A DNA stretch of 64,000 nucleotides from Ceratopteris richardii. Lineage: Eukaryota; Streptophyta; Polypodiopsida; Polypodiales; Pteridaceae. Positions within the stretch are counted from its first letter, which is position 1. Each line of letters opens with the position of its first letter. Both the position numbers and the translations under genes were made by a program. Below, piece after piece: positions 1 to 9,958 of the stretch. The stretch spans positions 185,825,880-185,889,879 of the forward strand of contig CM035420.1 in assembly GCA_020310875.1 (NCBI GenBank), written 5' to 3'. The notes under the pieces were generated by a model. The model was not told the origin of the DNA and made no database searches. It worked only from the letters and a program-made list of their open reading frames with translations.

Positions 1-883
1 ACTTCGAGGTTGTGGTAAGGAAAGGTAGGACTCACTTGAGAGCAGACCATCTCTCTAGGCTCACATCTGGAGAAGCCCCACAAGGAGTGTCAGATGACCT
101 TCCTGATGCTTACTTGTTTAATTTGGAAGTGGTGCCGCAGTGGGCTAAGTCATTAGTGCCAGTATTGACATACGGTCCTAACCACCCAGTAGTAAACACA
201 CAGGATAGAGAGGTAGTAAAAGCTCAAAAGTATCACATCATGGCAGGTAGTATGTACAAGCACACAGATCAAGGGATCTTGGCTTGTTATGTGGAAGAGT
301 ATGAGTACGCTAAATGGTTGCAATTAGCACATGTAGGTGCATTAGAGCAACACTACTCAAAACAACGAACCCTACAGACACTAAGGAGACTCGGAGTACA
401 CTGGCCAACTAGGGAAGCTGATGTCCAAAAGTTGTGCAAGGAATGCCCAATCTGTTGCACTAAACCACCTGTGGAACATGCCACTCTTTATCAAGTGTCC
501 ATAGTGGCAGATTGGAGTGAACCACTAGTATCCTTCCTGAGGACGAAAACATTCCCTCCAGACATGACTCTCGTTAGGAAAAGAAGTCTAGAACAAGAAG
601 CCCTAGATTACTCACTCATTGGTGATAATCTATACAAGCGTGGTAAAGATGGTTACCTGAGACTTTGTGTTCATGAGAGTGAATATCTAAAGATCTTGGA
701 AACTGCTCACCAAGGTGTAGTAGGAGGACACTTTGGACCAGATCCGATGATCAAGTCAATACTATTTGCGGGCTTTTGGTGGCCAACCCTTCACATGGAT
801 GCACATACCTATGTGAAACGGTGTGATGTGTGTCAAAGAACTCAGTATCCTATACGCAAAGATGAGATGCCACTGAAACCTAT
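1..883 (+). pseudogene. Element B: RNase H end, two HHCC modules, integrase start
   Basis: Translation opens with the end of RNase H (ADHLSR motif). A first zinc-binding module follows with H-x6-H (AHVGALEQHY) and C-x2-C (CKECPICC). About 130 residues on, a second module has HQGVVGGH and CDVC, the normal integrase HHCC domain. Both are preceded by similar YK...CV.E.EY segments and have a GVHWPT or GFWWPT centre, so one looks like a duplicate of the other. The frame is open up to the point where element A is inserted. It is part of a larger broken element. Confidence 0.85.
879..883. repeat. Target-site duplication, left copy (CCTAT)
   Basis: CCTAT lies directly outside the left LTR of element A and is repeated directly outside the right LTR. 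The sequence on either side belongs to the same integrase coding region of element B, so this is the 5-bp duplication made when A inserted. Confidence 0.9.
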
Positions 884-1493
884 TGTCACTCTAGCACAAT
901 GGTGAGTACCAACGTGAGAAGATTCACCTCATAATTGTCAATCCGTGGAGACGTGAGGACTAGTATGAAGACTATGAGCAAGTGAAGGCACAAGTGTGTG
1001 AGTGAGAAGCACACAAGCATGCACACACATACACACACACGCGCACACAAGGCAAGAACAAGGAGAGGAACAATGGAGTTCTTTGCATTAGTCAAAAAGT
1101 CTCTTACATAAGCTCAATTCACAAACAATCTAACCCCAAAAATGAGCTCTCTAGCTCTTTTTATAGTTTTCTAACTAGCTTTGGTCTTGTCCATACCTAG
1201 TGTTCAGCCTAGTTAAAAATTAGGTTCTAGAACCTATTTGAGGGCTCAAACAGAGTCTAAAAATTATGAAAATTGATATGTAGTTAGTTCTAATACTCCT
1301 CAAGCTCGAGGACTCCTTGGCTTGCACAAAATGGAGTCTATTCTACCAAAAACGGAATTTACAATGTTTGTGTAGTGATTAAAATCACTTGAGTTGTAAA
1401 TGGTCCATGGAAAAAATGATTGGGCCTTGTTGCCGTATTGTGCATACTCCTCCGTTGCGCTAGTATGCTCTTCATCTGACTTGTATGCCAACA
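884..1493 (-). repeat. Element A 3' LTR
   Basis: This is almost identical to 9343-9953. On the minus strand it begins TGTTGGCATAC and ends GAGTGACA. It carries a TATA-like CTATAAAAAGAGC also found in the other LTR and in the LTR of element E. The polypurine tract abuts its start at 1494, which makes this the 3' LTR. Confidence 0.93.
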
Positions 1494-1506
1494 CGCCCCC
1501 CTTCTT
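1494..1506 (-). other. Element A polypurine tract
   Basis: On the minus strand the bases just before the 3' LTR read AAGAAGGGGGCG. This purine run is where plus-strand DNA synthesis is primed in LTR retrotransposons. Confidence 0.75.
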
Positions 1507-4500
1507 AGCGTCTGTCGCCCCTGACAGACCTCTGTTCTATCGGGTGGTCGATATAGTATTGGATGACATTGGTGGCAAGTTCGTGTTCTCCGATCCTTAA
1601 GCCTCTCGCTAGATCAGCTTCCAATGCATCCCAATTTATTGCGCCAGGGACCTCTGGTTGGGGTGTGGTGTAGTACTCAGAGTACATTGCTTGTTCACAA
1701 GCAAAGAGATGGAGCAGGTGTGTTGGCTTCGGTGCGAAAATCTCCGAGTGATACTCCCAGAAACCTGATCTGAACATTTCTTCGAAGGTCTGTTTGTAAC
1801 ATGCAGGGAGGTATTTGATGCGTGCATGCCAGGCGTAAGCCACACGAATACTGGGGGTTTTCACGGCTCATGTCATACACCAAATCATAATTTCCATTGT
1901 AAACCCCGGGAGACGTACCTGTGGTGCGGCTGCATTTCTAAAAGTTTTCAGGACTACCTGCATCATATCTAAAATTTTAAGCATCATCTGAGCTGCTACA
2001 TCTGGCATGGGCTTCAATCGCGGCATCCAATGGCGAATTGTTCCCATCATGTATGCTACCGACGGTGGTCCCTGTGGTGGCGCAATGTACGGGTAGTTTA
2101 GCCATTCCTTGCATTGCGCGTTGTTCTGCACTTTGATATTGAATGCCTTCCAAGACCTGCAGCGTGGAACTGGACCGTAGCATGGATTGTATAGGAGATG
2201 TAAAGGCGCGTTGTTCCATGTGCGTAGCATTTCTGGATATGTCTCTAGAAGTTTCTGCCGCCAGGTGAGTTGACGAATTTTGCCTTTTTGCGCCTCTGGA
2301 GGAAGGTCTTCGAGAAGAAATTGGGTAGCAAAGGTAGGAATCTGACGCGTGACTCTCTGTATTTCTGCATTATAATCAGCCAGGATAATATAATAAGGCC
2401 TGTATTGGAGTTCAGATGAGAGGATAAGGCGTCTCGATGACAGGTTCTTGAAGTAAGCAGATTGTAGCACAGTTTCCTCTATGACCCTCATGGCCTGATT
2501 TTGCACTACTGTGCGCTCTTCGTGAGAACTCCCGATTTCCTCCACTTGACATAGCCATGGAGGCCGTGGTGCCTCGAATGTGTCCTGAGCTTCTTCCGTT
2601 TGTTGGCCTCCTGGGAAGGGTTGTGGGTCGTATTCTTCTTCAAATGTCTGTTCCACAGGAATTTGTACTACTTCTTCGTCGGTGGGAGCCTCTGGAGGGG
2701 AAGGTGGTCTCTCATATTGTAGTAGACGTGCTTGCAATTCGGTGACCTGTTTCTGGAGATCCTTTAAGGCCTCTGAGTCTGTGAGAAGTGAAGCCGCGGA
2801 GGAGGTGGTTTGAGAGGTTGCTGTTGTTTCTTTTTGGTGTTTCTGCTTCAGTTGACCCAGTTCCTCTGATAGCAGGTCATGTGCTTCAAGCAGCATGGCA
2901 TAGTCTTCCAATATGATCTTGATATTGTCGGGGGTCACTGCTTGAAACTTTGATGGGCTGATGGGTGCCCCCGGTGTGCTTTCGATAGCTGCTTCTAGGT
3001 TCTCCTGATTTTGTAATTGCAGGCGTCGATTCTCTTCATGAGCGGCAGCAAGATGTCGCTTGAGTAGGGCCATATTTCGCTGAAGCTTTGAATTGTGTTC
3101 CAGCTGTGTCCGTAGATGACCTTCTACCACTTGTATTGCTTCATGATCTATGTTCTGTAACTGTACCTCCAATATGCTATGAGCCTCTTGGAGAGTTTGG
3201 AATTGTGTGTGGAGGCGAGCATTTTCCTCCACTAGTGCAGCAAGTCTGTGTTGTAGTGTCTCCGAGTGCTCTTGCAGGCGTTCATTCTGTTGCTGGAGCT
3301 GATTGTAATCTGTCCTTAAGTTTGATATACAAGCTAGCATGGTGTCCAATGCATTTCCTATAGATGAGGGGGTGGTGTTTTCAATGGAAGATGCATGGGA
3401 AGGGAATTGGGGAAGGGGAAGAGTGAATGATGTGTCTATTGAAGACGTGTGTGTGGGTGAAATTGGTGGAGGGGGAATGGGAGGAGGTGGAAGCATGGGG
3501 GGAGGGGGAGGTGCCGTGGGTGGTGAAATGTCCATACTTTCAGGAGTGGGTGCGAGTGTGGGGTCTACCATATACATTGGAATGGTAGGTGGTGTGTGTG
3601 TGAAAGTGGTGAATAGATGAGAAGTGGGGTGGGGAGCTGAAAATAAAGGGAATGGTTGAGACCTGGGTTGAAAAGTTCTAGCAAGGAAGTTATGGAGGGA
3701 TTGGAGAAGTGGAGAGATGGAGGTCGGGGGTTGAGGTTGTAGAGTTGCGGAGGGCATGAAGGGTTGCGTGGTAGCAGGGAAACCCATGAATATGGATCTA
3801 GGGTCAGGATGACCTATGGCTGAGGGCATGGGGGATGGTTGTCCTAGGGCAGGCTCTATGAGCGATTCGGTGGATTGTGTAGTGACGGGGGTTGCTTCAT
3901 AGATTGGGTTATCAGAGGTGGAGAATAGGGTTGAACTAGAGATGGGAGTACGGAAGATGAAGGTTGGTTCGGTGGGTTGAGTGGTCGAGGTGATTTCCAC
4001 GGTTTCTGCTCTAGGAGGCGATGGTGGGGGTGTGGGTGGTAGTGGCTCGGTGGATTCCTCATGGGTGACTGGGTGCTCTTGGCTAGCAGTTTCTGTTGCT
4101 TGGGAGGTTGTCCTGATGGGTTCGGATGTAATAATTGGCCCTTCTGCCGTTGTAATGGGGATCTGGATATTCTTACCTGAGCGTGGTCGTGTCTGGAATC
4201 TTCGTGGATCATATTGAACTGGAGACCTCCTAATGGCGGTCCGCACTGCTTCTACTACCCCATATGTTTCTACCATCAATAAGAGACCTTCACTATATTC
4301 TGAGTCAACTCCTGCTTCTTCCAACAGCTGAGTCATGAGTACTCTACTGCTCTGTTCGGTGAGCAGTTGTTGCGATCGCACTCGTTCCATAATTTGATAC
4401 AGCCTTCGGAGTTCTGCTGTATAGGCTGGGGCTTCAGTGGTCTCCTCTTCATATGCTCCTTCTTCTTCTAGGTGTCCTTGTTGTTGACCTTGCTGAGCGT

Positions 4501-5812
4501 CACTCCAATGTACATGGCGGCCGTCTGTAGATTTTCTTCTTCTTTGTGAATATGTGCCTTGTTCTTCTGCATCTGAATAAAACTCTACATCAGAGAGTTG
4601 TGTACTTTGTAAGAATGCTTCGAAGTCCTGGGGATCCATTCCTTCAGCATCTCCAGTTGTAGCAAATTCAAATTCAGATGGAGCAGGAGGAGCTGAAGGG
4701 GTAGCTTGTGTCGTAGTTTCAGATCTAGACCTGGGTATCCTAATTGTAAAGGGAGGTACAGTGGTCTCCCCTCGTGGCGATACTTCAGGAGTAGTCAGAA
4801 CTTCCCTTGTCTGGACACAAGGGATCGCACCCCTCATGCGCTTGGATTGATGTGTGGATGTCTTGAGCTTCTTAAACATTTGTAATTGTGCCCAAGTTAA
4901 GGCACGTTCAATGGGGACATCGTATGCTAGGCACCGGTAAATAATGCGTGTGATTGCACAGCAACCGTTCACCACTAATTTCCTAGAAGACCTTTTATTT
5001 GCTTCATAGAATTGGTCTATAATCCATACCGGCAGCTTAATTGGTAACGCACTTGCCTCCGCTAAGTAGAGAGCGAACCAGATTCTTTTGTGTGGTTGTG
5101 TGAAGCGGTCTTGGCCGGGGAAAGCAAAATGTTGCATGCACATACGGAGAGGGATGGACACGTTTGGTGTGAGTGCTGCCATGTCTTTAAGCTTCAATAG
5201 TTTCCTATCCTTCATGTTAGTAGGAATGAGAGCATCCTTCTCAGAAGGTACATGTGTGCCGTGCATATTCAAAGCAGCGCTCACCAACTCCACAGTAAGT
5301 CCAAACCTCTTTAACTCGTTGTTGCCCAGCAAGGAAGGAAGAACAAATTATCCTGGTTTGTCCTTTTCTTCATTAGCTTGTAATGTGGAGACCAAATAAT
5401 AGCATCGGAGGAGATCCGGTTTAGGTAGTGGTGCTTCAAAGTATTCTGCTAGCCCTGCACGTTGCCATATGGTCTGGAGATCCTCGGTGTTCTGTAGAGT
5501 CTCAAACTCCTTGGAGAAAAATTGGAATCGAACCCATGATTTGTCATACTCGCACTTAGACTCCCATATATACTTGGCCTCTCCTAATGGACCTGGCATG
5601 CCATTGAACCAATGAGAATTGGCATGGACTCTTTCTGTGATCCCTGTGGGTGGATCCGGTACCGGGATCTGCTAAAAGTGTTGCAGCTCCACAGGTCGTT
5701 CAGTTGGTGGCACATCCACAGGTAGACTATCCACATCGATTCCTGCAGTAAGTATTCCTACTTGTGAGCTCAGACCTGTCGCTTCTGCCATGTTACTTCT
5801 TGCCTCCTGATT
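1505..5812 (-). pseudogene. Element A large 3' reading frame (extra ORF, function unknown)
   Basis: This fossil coding region of about 1,400 codons lies downstream of integrase and protease. It starts at an ATG (5791) about 20 bases after a splice-acceptor-like site (5813). The N-terminal third looks globular (motifs such as RMCMQHFAFPGQDRF and NGCCAITRIIYRCLAYD). A long proline/serine/threonine-rich section follows, then a heptad-like coiled coil rich in Q, E and L, then a conserved C-terminal part (TWRQKLLETYPEMLRTW, AYMMGTIRHWMPRL). I see no CCHC zinc knuckle, no convincing signal peptide and no membrane segment, so it is neither an ordinary gag nor an obvious envelope. The same frame occurs in B (12284) and D (55515-59547). 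It is mostly open, with about two breaks. Confidence 0.8.
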
Positions 5813-5824
5813 CTGTGAGAATAT
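5813..5824 (-). promoter_or_regulatory. Splice-acceptor-like site before the 3' reading frame (element A)
   Basis: The minus strand reads TATATTCTCACAG, a pyrimidine-rich run ending in CAG, about 20 bases before the ATG. Element B has TATATTCTCACAG in the same place. Elements D and G have CTTCTTCTAG and CTTACTTCTAG there. Use as a splice site is inference. Confidence 0.6.
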
Positions 5825-6424
5825 AGAAACATGTGTTAACATTGTAAAGGACAAGTTAGAACCGTTTTTGTCCCCATTACAACATTATCATGAGGTTCGG
5901 GAGAGATTAGTAGGTTAATAAGTGCTCGGTGCTTGTGTGTGTAGTTAGGAATTGGTTGGACCTAAGAACTAAGTGGAATGATGTAGTGTGAGAGTGACGT
6001 AGTTAGTAGGTGGGCATGGATTTACAACTGGGGTCCGGGGGTTTATTACAAGTTTTAGGTTGCCAAATGCAGTGGATGGGCTTTGATCTTGATTTTGTGG
6101 AGACTCTGAAGAGTTTGATAGGGGTATCTGCTTGAAGATGAGGCTTTTTAGGGACCCATTTACAAGTGATTCTACTAGTGCTCATGGAAGAATATGTGTC
6201 TGTGCGTGATGCATAAGACTGGGCCTCAGATGTTCGAGTGAGTGAAACATGTTGTACCGGTTGCGGCCTTGGTGTAGCTATTTGAGCCCGCAAAGCAAGC
6301 CTTAGGCACCCAGATTTGTCGTGATTGTGGGCTGGCCTTCATTGACTTCTTGGGTACCCAAATAGACTTCACCTTCGCAGAAGAATTAATGAAGGACTTC
6401 TCATTAGTGTCATGTTGTTGACTA
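5825..6424 (-). pseudogene. Element A linker region with repeated WVPK motifs
   Basis: This lies between the retropepsin-like domain and the 3' frame. Translated pieces show several short motifs of the form IWVPKKSMKASP, IWVPKAC, KWVPKKP and IWQPK. The same motifs occur at the same place in D (59758-60129) and, more decayed, in G (39800-39990). They may be the tail of the integrase-protease polyprotein. No function is recognised. Confidence 0.55.
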
Positions 6425-7186
6425 CTAATAAGAGGTTTTGGCCGTGGGGTCGGCCTGGTCTGAACAGGGTATTCGCCTTTTCGCCTCCATACTTGCTTCC
6501 ATGGCTGAAACACTTTGCTCCTTTTTTTGGCATCCAGTATCGATAGTGTTCTGCTTCTTCTGTATTTGATCTGCCGTGGGTTGTTGCAACCTTCTGGTCT
6601 TTGGAAAAGAAGGGAGTTCCGTCCTCTCCCTGGCTCCGTTGTTGAGATTAGCCTCTTTCTGCATCGTACAGTTTTGGACAAAAATAGCATTGTCAACTTC
6701 ATGTGCGCCCCTGGAAGGACCAGGAGTTTGTGCCTTGCCTAGTTCCTTGAGTGCCTCATTTTCCAATTCAACTGTAATTCCGCTATGATCTACCCATACC
6801 TGAAGAAGTCCACTTCTTAGGTTGAGGTTGACTGCATGATCATAGATCCAGTCCTGACCCAAGACAAGAGGCTCAGTGAGGTCCTCATCTTGACACACTA
6901 GTGCTTTGACTGTCATCACTTCGTCTTGAATGGAGATGGGAAGATCCACCTCGCCCATGCAAGGAGTTTCCACACCTCCCAATCCTATGAGATATGCTTC
7001 TATAGGATCAACAGTTAATTTCAATTCTTGACAGTAAGACAACTTGACAGCACTAGTGGATGCACCTGAGTCAATCAAAGCTCTTACAATCTTTGCACCC
7101 TTTCCTTGTCCTACTCCTAGGGTTACAAAAGGCCGTCGGTCGATTATTCTATGGGAATGCCCACCTGAAGTCTCGCACATGGCCAT
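6425..7186 (-). pseudogene. Element A retropepsin-like aspartic protease domain
   Basis: The translation contains RALIDSGASTSAVKLSYC, the D-S/T-G-A active-site signature, then LVLGQDWIYDHAVNLNLRS, the hydrophobic-G flap and closing strand typical of retropepsins. It follows integrase on the same strand with only a short spacer, whereas the common order in Ty3/gypsy is protease, RT, RNase H, integrase. The same placement is seen in B, D and G. Confidence 0.8.
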
Positions 7187-7204
7187 AGGATAGCCTACAC
7201 ATTC

Positions 7205-8290
7205 TTAAGTGTCAAGCATAGGCGGGTCTCTACCTTGTCTCCTCAATTTCATTCGTCGGATGCGTTCTAAAGCTTCTGCTTGTGCTTCTTCTCTAATTCG
7301 TTTCTCTTCTTCTTTACGTTTCTTGGCAGTGTTGAGTCGATTTAGCATCTCTTCAGTGAGGGGTTCCTGATATAACTTGACTCTGCATCCACTTATGTAA
7401 CTTGGTAGAATATCGCCTTCTAAAGTGGCTAGTTGAACTGCGCCACTTGTGGAGATTCTATTGATAATCATTGGCCCGTAACCTCTTTTCTCTAATTTCC
7501 GTGCATGCTGCTTCAATGTGTAGACTAGGACTAGGTCGCCTGCTTTCAAGCCTTTATCCTTCACATGTGTATCAAAATATGCCTTTTGCCTCTTCTTCGC
7601 TGCATAGATTCCTGCTGCAGCTGTCAATCGTGTTTCGCCTAGACGTTCAAGATCAAAGATTCGAGAGGAGAGTTCATGGCTTGTCCAGTCATGCTCTTGT
7701 GCTACCTTCAATGTAGGTATCAAAAAGTCCAAGGGTAGCACAGCATTTTGGCCAAATACCATTTGAAAGGGGGTGGCTTGGAGTACCGTTTTATAGGCAA
7801 CCCGGTATGCCCAAACAGCATGGTGTAGCTGTTTGTCCCAATCATAGCGTTTATTGTTCACTAGTTTAGTTAGCACATTGCATAAGATCTTATTAGTGCT
7901 CTCAGCCTGGCCATTAGCTTGTGGATGATAGGGGGCCGATTTCTTATGTATCACCAAGAATTCTTGGAGAAGGTTTTCTATGACTTCATTCAAGAAGTGT
8001 GTGCCTCTATCACTCACCAACTCTATTGGCAATCCGTACCTCGTGAATACATTTTCAAATAAGAACTTTGCTGTTGTTTGAGCATCATTTTTTGTAGTAG
8101 CTTTCGCTTCTACCCACTTGGTTAGATAGTCTGTGGCCACAATGATATATTCAGCATGTGAACCCTTAGCTGGGGGATTAATAGGACCAACAAAGTCTAT
8201 TCCCCATTTAGAGAACGCACGTCCGCCCATCATAGGCTTCAGTGGCATCTCATCCTTGCGTATAGGGTACTGAGTTCTCTGACAAACATC
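7205..8290 (-). pseudogene. Element A integrase (core and C-terminal part)
   Basis: The translation shows the rve integrase core: GIDFVGPINPP (first D), VSDRGTHFLNE (second D) and HPQANGQAESTNK (catalytic E). The usual GPMIINRIS C-terminal segment and a basic coiled tail (KKRKEEEKRIREEAQAEALERIRRMKLRRQGR) follow. Only the last part of the HHCC module is present. It is close in sequence to the integrases of B and D. Confidence 0.88.
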
Positions 8291-8520
8291 ACACCACGAG
8301 CTTTCCGATAAGCCCTAGAGCTCAAAAAATGGATTTCGTATGAAAAAGTTATGAACGTTCAGGGTTTAGGGGGTTAACCAGACAAACAGAACCTTTCAAG
8401 AGTTTTAATGCATTTTTCTAAGGCCTTTGCAAGTGTGTGAGTATTTGAGAGTGCAAATATGCCCAAAATTTAGCCTAAATTTCCAAAAAAATTTACCCCT
8501 TAATTTTTGCCGGAAATGCC

Positions 8521-8960
8521 TATCTATCGCGATAGACAGTGTCTGTCGCGATAGACTGGATTTGTCGTGGAATTTTGGTCTGTCGCGATAGACAGGTGTC
8601 TGTCGCGATAGACGAGGTCTATCGTCTGTCGTGATTTGGTCTGTCGCGATAGACGGTGTCTGTCGCGATAGACTGGATCTGTCGTGGAATTTTGGTCTGT
8701 CGCGATAGACTGGATCTGTCGTGGAATTTTGGTCTGTCGCGATAGACGGTGTCTGTCGCCATAGACGGGGTCTATCGTGGGTCTCTATCTGTAGCGATAG
8801 ACGGTGTCTGTCGCGATAGACGGTGTCTGTCGCGATAGACTGAAAAAACGCAAATTTTTGAGAAACTTCTAGTGATTTGGAGTGCTCTAATGGTGTAGGT
8901 TACCGTGCCAAACACGCATTCACAAAATATTAAGTTTTTCCGTCTGTCGCGACAGACAGA
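8521..8960. repeat. Element A leader: array of TCTGTCGCGATAGAC palindromes
   Basis: More than a dozen copies of an imperfect palindrome, TCTGTCGCGATAGAC, with arms around a central TCGCGA, are spaced a few to about 25 bases apart. The intervening ATTTTGG and TGGATCTGTCGTGG pieces are also repeated. The array lies in the 5' leader between the primer site and the coding region. Elements E and the 52-kb remnant have analogous arrays with different arms. Confidence 0.85.
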
Positions 8961-9317
8961 GGTCGTCGTCCCGGGACCTGTGCAGAGTCTGTCGTACCTG
9001 CGCACACTGCTGGAGAAGGTGGTACAGCTAGTTCCTGCAACAAAAGCTCAAAAACACACCAAAAACAGATAGCATGCAAGCTCTCTCTCGCTCTCTCTCA
9101 CAATGACATGAGGGAAATGAGGTGGGGAGTGTAATATGACCAAAAAACAGAAATTTTTTGTGGAGATGGAGATGGAGGTGGGAGATGATGATGGTGATGA
9201 TGGTGATGCGAAAGTAAGGAAAAAATGAAGAAAAATAAAGAAAAGGAAGGATATTACCTATAACTCCAATGTCTCAACTCGACGTCTTACCATCACACGC
9301 TCGTCCTCGAAGCTCTT
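8961..9317 (-). other. Element A 5' leader with donor-like site
   Basis: This is non-coding leader. About 30 bases after the primer site, the minus strand reads GTGTGATG then GTAAGA (GT at 9290-9289), matching a plant splice donor. The same GTGTGATGGTAAGA is found at the same distance in element E (54127). The stretch at 9170-9230 is a GATG/GGTGAT-rich simple sequence. Confidence 0.6.
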
Positions 9318-9335
9318 TCCCTGGCAACGGCGCCA
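9318..9335 (-). other. Element A primer-binding site (tRNA-Asp type)
   Basis: The minus strand reads TGGCGCCGTTGCCAGGGA seven bases after the 5' LTR. It is complementary to the 3' end of plant tRNA-Asp, as used by Athila-like plant gypsy elements. Confidence 0.85.
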
Positions 9336-9342
9336 AATTTGG

Positions 9343-9953
9343 TGTCACTCTAGCACAATGGTGAGTACCAACGTGAGAAGATTCACCTCATAATTGTCAA
9401 TCCGTGGAGATGTGAGGACTAGTATGAAGACTATGAGCAAGTGAAGGCACAAGTGTGTGAGTGAGAAGCACACAAGCATGCACACACATACACACACACG
9501 TGCACACAAGGCAAGAACAAGGAGAGGAACAATGGAGTTCTTTGCATTAGTCAAAAAGTCTCTTACATAAGCTCAATTCACAAACAATCTAACCCCAAAA
9601 ATGAGCTCTCTAGCTCTTTTTATAGTTTTCTAACTAGCTTTGGTCTTGTCCAGACCTAGTGTCCGGCCTAGTTAAAAATTAGGTTCTAGAACCTATTTGA
9701 GTGCTCAAACAGAGTCTAAAAATTATGAAAATTGATATGTAGCTAGTTCTAATACTCCTCAAGCTCGAGGACTCCTCTGCTTGCACAAAATGGAGTCTAT
9801 TCTACCAAAAACGGAATTTACAATGTTTGTGTAGTGATTAAAATCACTTGAGTTGTAAATGGTCCATGGAAAAAATGATTGGGCCTTGTTGCCGTATTGT
9901 GCATGACTCCTCCGTTGCGCTAGTATGCTCTTCATCTGACTTGTATGCCAACA
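9343..9953 (-). repeat. Element A 5' LTR
   Basis: This 611-bp LTR, with TG...CA ends, is nearly identical to 884-1493. It is next to the primer site, so it is the promoter-bearing 5' LTR. The TATA-like element is at about 9613-9625 on the minus strand. Confidence 0.93.
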
Positions 9954-9958
9954 CCTAT
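9954..9958. repeat. Target-site duplication, right copy (CCTAT)
   Basis: This is the second copy of the 5-bp duplication flanking element A. Element B integrase resumes here. Confidence 0.9.

Larger units (their letters stand above)
884..9953 (-). mobile_element. Element A: Ty3/gypsy (Athila/Tat-like) element with both LTRs, non-autonomous
   Basis: Both ends are complete: LTRs of about 610 bp (884-1493 and 9343-9953), TG...CA ends, a CCTAT target duplication, a tRNA-Asp-type primer site and a polypurine tract. It reads on the minus strand. Inside, from the 5' end, are a palindrome-rich leader, part of integrase, a retropepsin-like domain, a linker and a long 3' reading frame. A canonical gag, reverse transcriptase and RNase H are not present, so it cannot be self-sufficient and its coding regions are broken in several places. 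By eye the two LTRs differ at about nine bases plus one length difference, roughly 1.5 percent. With a grass-type rate that implies an insertion well under a million years old; the rate is an assumption. Confidence 0.93.

Noticed and set aside
3088-4217. Long plus-strand open frames opposite the element A 3' frame
   Set aside because: They are antisense shadows of the proline- and serine-rich coding strand.
8521-8960. CRISPR-like look of the regularly spaced palindromes
   Set aside because: Spacers are partly repeated and of uneven length, there are no cas genes, and the array lies in the leader of a plant LTR element.
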